A DNA stretch of 64,000 bases from Tenericutes bacterium MO-XQ. Lineage in GTDB: Bacteria > Bacillota_I > Bacilli_A > Acholeplasmatales > Acholeplasmataceae. The translations under genes were made by a program, and so were the position numbers. The DNA is taken from assembly GCA_002838185.1 (NCBI GenBank), contig CP017948.1, positions 1,178,001 to 1,242,000 on the forward strand, written 5' to 3'. The notes below the pieces were generated by a model. That model was not told the origin of the DNA. It saw only the letters and a program-made list of their open reading frames with translations, and searched no databases. Below are positions 59,635 through 64,000 of the stretch, one piece after another (position 1 is the first letter of the stretch; each line of letters opens with the position of its first letter).

Positions 59635-60015
59635 ATGATTATTGATCATATTGGATTATACGTAAATGATTTAGAGAAAACAAAAAGATTTTTTGAAACA
59701 TATTTTCATTCAACAGCAAATCAGCTTTACCATAATGAAACAACAGGACTAAAAACATACTTTTTATCATTTGAAAATGATACTAGATTAGAGATAATGT
59801 ATCGACCAAATCTATCAAAAAAAGCACTTAATGAGCTTCAAATAGGGTATCATCATGTCGCATTTAAACTGGGAACCAAGAAGAAGGTTGATGAACTCAC
59901 AGAGCTTTTACAAACAGATGGTTATGAAATTGTTTCTGGCCCAAGACATACTGGTGATGGTTACTATGAAGCAGTTTTTAAGCTAGAACAGTATTTCATA
60001 GAACTTGTCGCGTAA
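59635..60015 (+). CDS. VOC-superfamily protein (glyoxalase-like)
   Basis: 126 residues, two beta-alpha-beta-beta-beta modules. IDHIGLYVNDLEKTKRFF with metal-candidate His5, LEIMY with Glu, GYHHVAFKLG with His, and YFIELVA with Glu form the expected metal tetrad. Usual size for lactoylglutathione-lyase-like or small dioxygenase-like proteins; substrate not assignable. RBS GGAGGGG. Last gene of the run starting at ldh. Confidence 0.85.
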   Translation: MIIDHIGLYVNDLEKTKRFFETYFHSTANQLYHNETTGLKTYFLSFENDTRLEIMYRPNLSKKALNELQIGYHHVAFKLGTKKKVDELTELLQTDGYEIVSGPRHTGDGYYEAVFKLEQYFIELVA

Positions 60016-60017
60016 AG

Positions 60018-60046
60018 AAAGTATTCACATAGTGAGTATTTTTTTT
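60018..60046 (+). terminator. Terminator after the VOC gene
   Basis: AAGTATTCAC, loop ATA, GTGAGTATTTTTTTT, with G-T pairs. Confidence 0.65.
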
Positions 60047-60071
60047 ATAAACATAAAGTGATGTTTCAGTG

Positions 60072-60100
60072 TTGCATAACGAATAATACTGTGTTATGAT
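60072..60100 (+). promoter_or_regulatory. Promoter of the second PadR/HAAS pair
   Basis: TTGCAT (60072-60077), 17-base spacer, TATGAT (60095-60100). Half-repeats TTGCATAAC / TGTTATG across it (about 60072-60099) may be the PadR site. Confidence 0.65.
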
Positions 60101-60120
60101 TAGTATGTAGGAGGTATCAT

Positions 60121-60480
60121 ATGAATGCACAATTTAAACGTGGAATTATAGAACTATGTGTATTATCCATGCTCGTCGAAAAAGACAGTTATGGATATGA
60201 GATCATCAGTGAATTATCTAAATTCATTGATGTTAGTGAGAATGCAATTTATCCGATATTAAGAAGATTAACCAAAGATCAATATTTTAAAACATATTTA
60301 GAATCTTCAACAGAAGGTGCTGCTAGAAAATACTACCAAATGACAGAAAAAGGATTTTTGTATTATGTTGAGTTAAGAAATCAATGGGATGAGTTTATTG
60401 GTGGCGTCTATCAAATCATCCATAAAGGAGGAAAAAATAATGAAGAACTTTATCGAAGATTTAAAGAAAGAATTGAGTAA
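60121..60480 (+). CDS. PadR-family regulator (second pair)
   Basis: 119 residues. SYGYEIISELSKFIDVSENAI then YPILRRLTKDQYF and a wing TEGAARKYYQMTEKG are PadR hallmarks. RBS GGAGG, 7 bases before ATG. The last 41 bases overlap the HAAS gene, so the two are tightly coupled. Probable repressor of its own operon. Confidence 0.92.
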   Translation: MNAQFKRGIIELCVLSMLVEKDSYGYEIISELSKFIDVSENAIYPILRRLTKDQYFKTYLESSTEGAARKYYQMTEKGFLYYVELRNQWDEFIGGVYQIIHKGGKNNEELYRRFKERIE

Positions 60481-61411
60481 AAGAAATATCGCACCGGATG
60501 CGATTGATGACATTATTACAGATCATGAAGACATGATCAAAGAAGCTTTAGAAGATGGTCTTAGCGAAGAAGATCTAGTTAAACGTTTTGGTACACCTGA
60601 AAATATTGCTGAAACCCTAGCAAGTGAAGAAGAGATTGTTGAACAAAAGGATAACCAAGATGAGGAAAAAGAAGTAGAAAAAGATCAAACGTTTGCGTAT
60701 GATCTAGATCAAAATGAAATCAGTATTCAAATTGAACTTACAAATGAAGATATTGTCATTAAATCTTCAGAAAAAGCTAAATTAATTGTCGATATTGAAA
60801 ATGCAGACAACTTGAAAGATTATGTTGTTGAATTTCATGATCATACATTAAATATTACGCGTAAAAAACAAAATAAAATATTCAGTTATTTCACTAGTAA
60901 AGCTAAGAACACAAATGTTGTGATTCATGTGCCTAAAGATACATTAATTAAGTCTCTTATCGATAAACATACAAATGGTGATTTAGAACTTAAACAGTTA
61001 AAAACTAGACACATCAGTTTAAATCTTGTGAATGGCGATATCGAAATGAAAGACATTATATCCGAAGGGCTAAAATTCCATATTGTTAATGGAGATATTG
61101 AACTAAATAACATCAAAGCAAACACTTTATATTCTTCACAAGTTAGTGGTGATTTAGAAATCACGAACACTGTCATTGATGGCGATTTAGAAGTTAGAAC
61201 TGTGAGTGGTGATATTGAACTAGAAGAAGTGACTTGTGATATGTTTGAAGTTGACTCTGTAAGTGGAGACATTGATGGTAAAGAGTTTTACCCAAAAATG
61301 ATTAGATTTAAATCCATAAGTGGGGATTTAGACATCAAAAACAAAGAGAAAAAAGAAATAAAAATCATCAAGAAGTCAACACTTTCTGGTGGCATCAATA
61401 TAGATTTATAA
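60440..61411 (+). CDS. HAAS plus DUF4097 beta-repeat protein
   Basis: About 323 residues from ATG 60440 (after AAAGGAGG). The N-terminal HAAS domain (about 1-70; ITDHEDMIKEALEDG, VKRFGTPENIAETL) is followed by an acidic linker and a DUF4097 right-handed beta repeat. Units end in NGDLEL, NGDIEM, NGDIEL, SGDLEI, SGDIEL, SGDIDG and SGDLDI, about 18-20 residues each. No membrane span, unlike the pair at 44.3 kb, so it is probably cytosolic or loosely membrane-bound. Role in envelope stress suspected from family context only. Confidence 0.82.
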   Translation: MKNFIEDLKKELSKRNIAPDAIDDIITDHEDMIKEALEDGLSEEDLVKRFGTPENIAETLASEEEIVEQKDNQDEEKEVEKDQTFAYDLDQNEISIQIELTNEDIVIKSSEKAKLIVDIENADNLKDYVVEFHDHTLNITRKKQNKIFSYFTSKAKNTNVVIHVPKDTLIKSLIDKHTNGDLELKQLKTRHISLNLVNGDIEMKDIISEGLKFHIVNGDIELNNIKANTLYSSQVSGDLEITNTVIDGDLEVRTVSGDIELEEVTCDMFEVDSVSGDIDGKEFYPKMIRFKSISGDLDIKNKEKKEIKIIKKSTLSGGINIDL

Positions 61412-61416
61412 AGCAT

Positions 61417-61455
61417 AAAGGATTGATTTGAACACTCAAATCAATCCTTTTTTTT
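61417..61455 (+). terminator. Strong terminator after the HAAS/DUF4097 gene
   Basis: AAAGGATTGATTTGA, loop ACAC, TCAAATCAATCCTTTTTTTT: a perfect 14-15 bp stem. The 95 bases from here to the tnpB ATG hold a possible -10 (TAAAAT) and the ribosome site; nothing else seen. Confidence 0.95.
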
Positions 61456-61549
61456 ATTTAATAGGAAATTCTATTTAAACCTTTTTTCATATTTATAAAA
61501 ATGGTAAAATAGATATATAGTAAACATTGAAGAAAGGGGGGGGATTTAC

Positions 61550-62817
61550 ATGCGCTATAAAGCCATAAAAACGAAGTTATATTTAAATGAAAACGAGAAG
61601 AAGTTTTTACTATTTTTAATGCATGAAGCAAGCATTTATATAATCAAGCTTTATATCATGTTAGACAACATTATTTTGAATATGGAGCGTATTTAAGCTA
61701 TGTTGATAATTACAAATTATTAAAAGATAGCATCCATTATAGAATATTATCGACATCTTTAGGACAGTCAGTCATAAAAAAAGTTGATGAAGCAATGAAA
61801 GCCTTTTTTGGATCTATGAGATCAAAGAAAAGTAAAAAAGTAAAACTACCCAGATACTTAAAAAAAGATGGCTTTTTCTCACTGGTTGATCGAATGGTCT
61901 ATAAACCAAATGATCATGAGTATATACTACCTAGAGGAAATTTTATCAAAAAGATATCTAAAGACTTTGAAGATATATCTAAACAGTTATCCAAACATGC
62001 ATTATCATTATTAGAAATTGAAACATTATCATTAAAGATAGACACACCTAAATGTATATCAAACAAACGAATTAAAGAAATCACCATCAAAGAAAAATAT
62101 GATGGCAAATACATTGAAGTGATTCATGTCTATGAAGATGATGATGTTATAAATGAGCATAAAATAAAAAAAGAAGTGATGGGGATTGACTTTGGGTATA
62201 ATAACTTAGCGATGTGTGCCCTAACAAGTGGACATCATCTATCAATCGATGGGTTAAGATTAAAAAGTATGAATCAAAGATATTGGAAACGTATATCAAA
62301 AATAGCTTCTTTAAGAGAAAACCAACATGTACTCACAAAAAGAATGATTGGTTTAATGGAAAAGCGGAACCATCAAATGACTTATGGCATATATAAAGCA
62401 GCTAAGTTAATCATTGAACATGCTAAAAAAGAAAATGTCAAAGAAATCATCATTGGATATAATGAAGGATTTAAAGATGCGAAAACAAGTAAGAAAAATA
62501 ATCAGTGGTTTAAATCGATTCCAATCGCACGATTAAGAGATAGAATCATATCTTTAGCAGAAGCAAATGATATGTCATATCAAGTTATCAATGAGTCATA
62601 CACATCAGTCGCATCTTTTATTGATCAAGATGCATTTCATCAAAAAGAGTATTCTGGTAGAAGAATCAAAAGAGGACTTTATGAAAGTAAAAAAGGCATC
62701 TTAATCAATTCAGATTTGAATGCCTCATTAAATATGATTAGAAAATGCAACCCCGATGCCTTAGGGACAGGGTTTAAAGGTTGGAACACGCCTAAACGAA
62801 CTTACCTATTTGGGTAA
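61550..62817 (+). pseudogene. tnpB: Frameshifted TnpB (IS200/IS605-type, RNA-guided nuclease family)
   Basis: Starts at ATG 61550 behind a run of G (AAAGGGGGGGG): MRYKAIKTKLYLNENEKK then FLLFLMHEAS. One base is missing at about 61633-61635; adding it gives ASNLYNQALYHVRQHYFEY, the normal N terminus, joined to the frame running to TAA 62817 (full length about 422). RuvC acids remain: Asp in MGIDFGYNN, Glu in IIGYNEGFKD, Asp in INSDLNASLN. There is no CxxC zinc finger; the alternative ESYTSVASFIDQ and SGRRIKRGLY region is present instead, as in one TnpB branch. A subterminal hairpin CTTACC/GGTAAG (62801-62818) overlaps the stop. No tnpA nearby. Confidence 0.85.
61795..62817 (+). CDS. Longest open part of the broken tnpB
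   Basis: 340 residues from an internal ATG; keeps the RuvC parts but lacks the N-terminal wedge region that binds guide RNA. No ribosome site precedes this ATG, so expression is doubtful. Part of the pseudogene 61550-62817. Confidence 0.5.
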   Translation: MKAFFGSMRSKKSKKVKLPRYLKKDGFFSLVDRMVYKPNDHEYILPRGNFIKKISKDFEDISKQLSKHALSLLEIETLSLKIDTPKCISNKRIKEITIKEKYDGKYIEVIHVYEDDDVINEHKIKKEVMGIDFGYNNLAMCALTSGHHLSIDGLRLKSMNQRYWKRISKIASLRENQHVLTKRMIGLMEKRNHQMTYGIYKAAKLIIEHAKKENVKEIIIGYNEGFKDAKTSKKNNQWFKSIPIARLRDRIISLAEANDMSYQVINESYTSVASFIDQDAFHQKEYSGRRIKRGLYESKKGILINSDLNASLNMIRKCNPDALGTGFKGWNTPKRTYLFG

Positions 62818-62845
62818 GAATTGTTTTAAAGGAGTAATTTTTAAA

Positions 62846-63550
62846 TTACTTTTGTTCTAGAGAATCTTTAATTACTTTTTTAGATAGTGGTGAGATGTCA
62901 AAAGCTTGAGCATAAGTTGTTCTAGCTTCTTTACCCCGAACAGACATTAATGATTCATAATACTCTTTATATTTAAATGAAGTACTATGTAAAGCGAACC
63001 AATGTGTTGATATTGCTTTTTGCCATAATTTAAAACCAGCTTCTGATACTTTAACATAAACATAAGGAGAAAAACCTTCAGGATCTTCCCAGTTTTCTGC
63101 ATAATATGGACCACTAGCAAAATGTGCAGGATCTTTTCTTTCAAACCCCTGGATACCCGCATAAAACTGAGCGTCTTTAACAATTAAATGTGTTGTTTCG
63201 TGATCTTTATGCATTGAATTTTTCCAGTGAGTAATCAGTAGATCAGGCTTATATGCTCTAATTAAATCAGCAACTTCAAACTTGATTTGATCACTGTTCT
63301 GTAAAGTTCCATCATCATAAGGTAATACAATAGCGACTCCATTTAACATATCAGCAAATGCTTTTGCTTCATTTTGTTTTTGTTTTCTATACGTCTTAAC
63401 ATCCATATCTTTTGGATTACCCTTTTCCCCACTTGTAAGCGCAACTGTAATGATTTTATGTCCTTCTAAAGACATGCTTGCTAAGACACCACCTGCAGTA
63501 AGTTCCATATCTCCTATGTGAGCACCAATTGCCATAATTGTTTTAGCCAT
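62846..63550 (-). CDS. PIG-L/LmbE-family deacetylase-like protein
   Basis: 234 residues. Usual PIG-L enzymes start with AHPDDxE; here it is AHIGDMELTAGG, so the metal His and second Asp remain, but the first Asp (general base in MshB/BshB) is Gly. Later THWKNSMHKDHETTH (about 106-120) supplies metal histidines. It could be a deacetylase with altered mechanism or a binding protein; a BshB role in bacillithiol synthesis is doubtful. Overlaps the upstream GNAT gene by one base (TAATG), so coupled. Confidence 0.75.
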   Translation of the reverse strand: MAKTIMAIGAHIGDMELTAGGVLASMSLEGHKIITVALTSGEKGNPKDMDVKTYRKQKQNEAKAFADMLNGVAIVLPYDDGTLQNSDQIKFEVADLIRAYKPDLLITHWKNSMHKDHETTHLIVKDAQFYAGIQGFERKDPAHFASGPYYAENWEDPEGFSPYVYVKVSEAGFKLWQKAISTHWFALHSTSFKYKEYYESLMSVRGKEARTTYAQAFDISPLSKKVIKDSLEQK

Positions 63551-64000
63551 TATGATATTTCCTTTCTCATATCAGCCCAAGATCTCACAATCTTAAAGCC
63601 TTCATTTTCATATATATGTCTTGCTGGATTATTTTCACCAGTAAATAATGTCATGTAATGCGCACCGATTTCATTCAAATGATAGCATAAGGAAGAAAAT
63701 AGAACTTTTCCGATGCTTAACCCTCTATAATCACTATGAACACCAATGCCGGTGAAATACCCTCTTAAACTTGGTTGTACAGCAAGAGGTCCGGTAAAAC
63801 CAATCATCTTACCTTTTGTTTCTGCAATCAATACTGGTTTATGAGCAATGATGGCATCTTTAATTTCTTTTTTCCACAAAGGATTATTTAAGTTATTAAA
63901 TAATTGATCAAATCCTTCGTGATTTTCTGTTGCATATACAATGTTAATATCTTTTTGCTTGAGTGTTTCTATACGTGTAAGTATATCTTTAGAGTACTGA
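63550..64000 (-). CDS. GNAT-family acetyltransferase, 5' end beyond the window
   Basis: The frame is open from the window edge (64000) to TAA at 63550. The TTG at 63879 is internal, because the codons before it are in the same frame and look coding (IETLKQKDINIVYATEN). Motif A is GVHSDYRGLSIGKVLFSSL (RxxSIG, unusual Ser for Gly), then NNPARHIYENEGFKIVRSW. Probably a two-domain GNAT protein. Coupled to the PIG-L gene, so the two may act on one amino-sugar or amine metabolite. Confidence 0.8.
   Translation of the reverse strand, partial: QYSKDILTRIETLKQKDINIVYATENHEGFDQLFNNLNNPLWKKEIKDAIIAHKPVLIAETKGKMIGFTGPLAVQPSLRGYFTGIGVHSDYRGLSIGKVLFSSLCYHLNEIGAHYMTLFTGENNPARHIYENEGFKIVRSWADMRKEIS

Noticed and set aside
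61412..61549. tnpA or other IS605 gene upstream of tnpB
   Set aside because: Only a strong terminator, a possible -10 box and a ribosome site are present; no Y1 transposase ORF on either strand.

Overview
The window is about 64 kb of AT-rich, gene-dense bacterial DNA. It uses TGG for tryptophan and TGA as a stop; several genes end in TGA inside tight stop/start overlaps (13645, 33882, 21466). Strong AGGAGG-type ribosome sites, Bacilli-like gene content (GltS, GlpP, PadR/HAAS pairs, heterodimeric ABC exporter, YolD plus Y-family polymerase), lipoproteins and an L-lactate dehydrogenase suggest a low-GC Firmicutes or Tenericutes lineage. My best guess is an Acholeplasma-like mollicute that keeps the standard code. 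That is inference from style and gene content, not from a marker gene: no rRNA or tRNA gene was seen.

Layout. 1-4.06 kb: alanine dehydrogenase, an acyltransferase plus GltS-type transporter operon, and a small membrane protein. 4.06-26.5 kb is the mobile-element-rich part. It holds two identical inverted copies of one IS3-family element (4069-5427 and 9512-10870), two further IS3-family elements (about 13944-15448 and 20174-21459) and an IS1182-like element (24811-26514). Between them lie an SRAP protein, a CBS protein, an MFS/ArsR operon with phased operator repeats and an unlisted 35-codon ORF, an acyltransferase/zinc-ribbon pair, an esterase, amidase plus Pcp, a broken CoA-disulfide reductase/rhodanese/TusA/DsrE fusion, and an MMPL exporter divergent from a TetR regulator. 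26.5-30.1 kb: RlmI-type methyltransferase, then an Rgg/PlcR-like regulator facing a short exported protein made of three 25-residue repeats, followed by two small membrane proteins. This looks like a peptide-signalling locus. 30.2-36 kb: nitroreductase and a glycerol catabolic operon (GlpP, two FAD oxidoreductases, DUF1667, GlpK) with leader terminators. 36-50.9 kb: MarR-linked ABC exporter, DNA polymerase Y, cyclophilin, a PadR/HAAS pair, membrane proteins, GMP reductase and glutamate dehydrogenase. 51-64 kb: GH18 lipoprotein, pseudouridine synthase, diguanylate cyclase, QueG-like protein, Ldh, GH13 enzyme, a second PadR/HAAS pair, a frameshifted tnpB, a PIG-L protein and a GNAT protein cut by the window edge.

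Main observations. (1) All five DDE-transposase insertion sequences sit exactly in the intrinsic-terminator palindrome between two convergent genes. Both copies of the first element split the hairpin at its loop and duplicate the loop (CTAG and ATGAT). The third and fourth elements also separate matching hairpin arms. The IS1182-like element instead duplicates the complete 22-bp terminator palindrome. Each element also carries its own inward-facing intrinsic terminator next to the end where its transposase begins. The pattern suggests transposition targeted to terminators with low cost to the host, involving at least two transposase families. (2) The repeat-peptide precursor next to an Rgg/PlcR-like regulator at 27.7-30.1 kb is a candidate undescribed quorum-sensing system. 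(3) Smaller curiosities include a Shine-Dalgarno separated from its ATG by a perfect hairpin (47521-47563), a structured RNA inside the IS1182-like element, and single-lesion pseudogenes.
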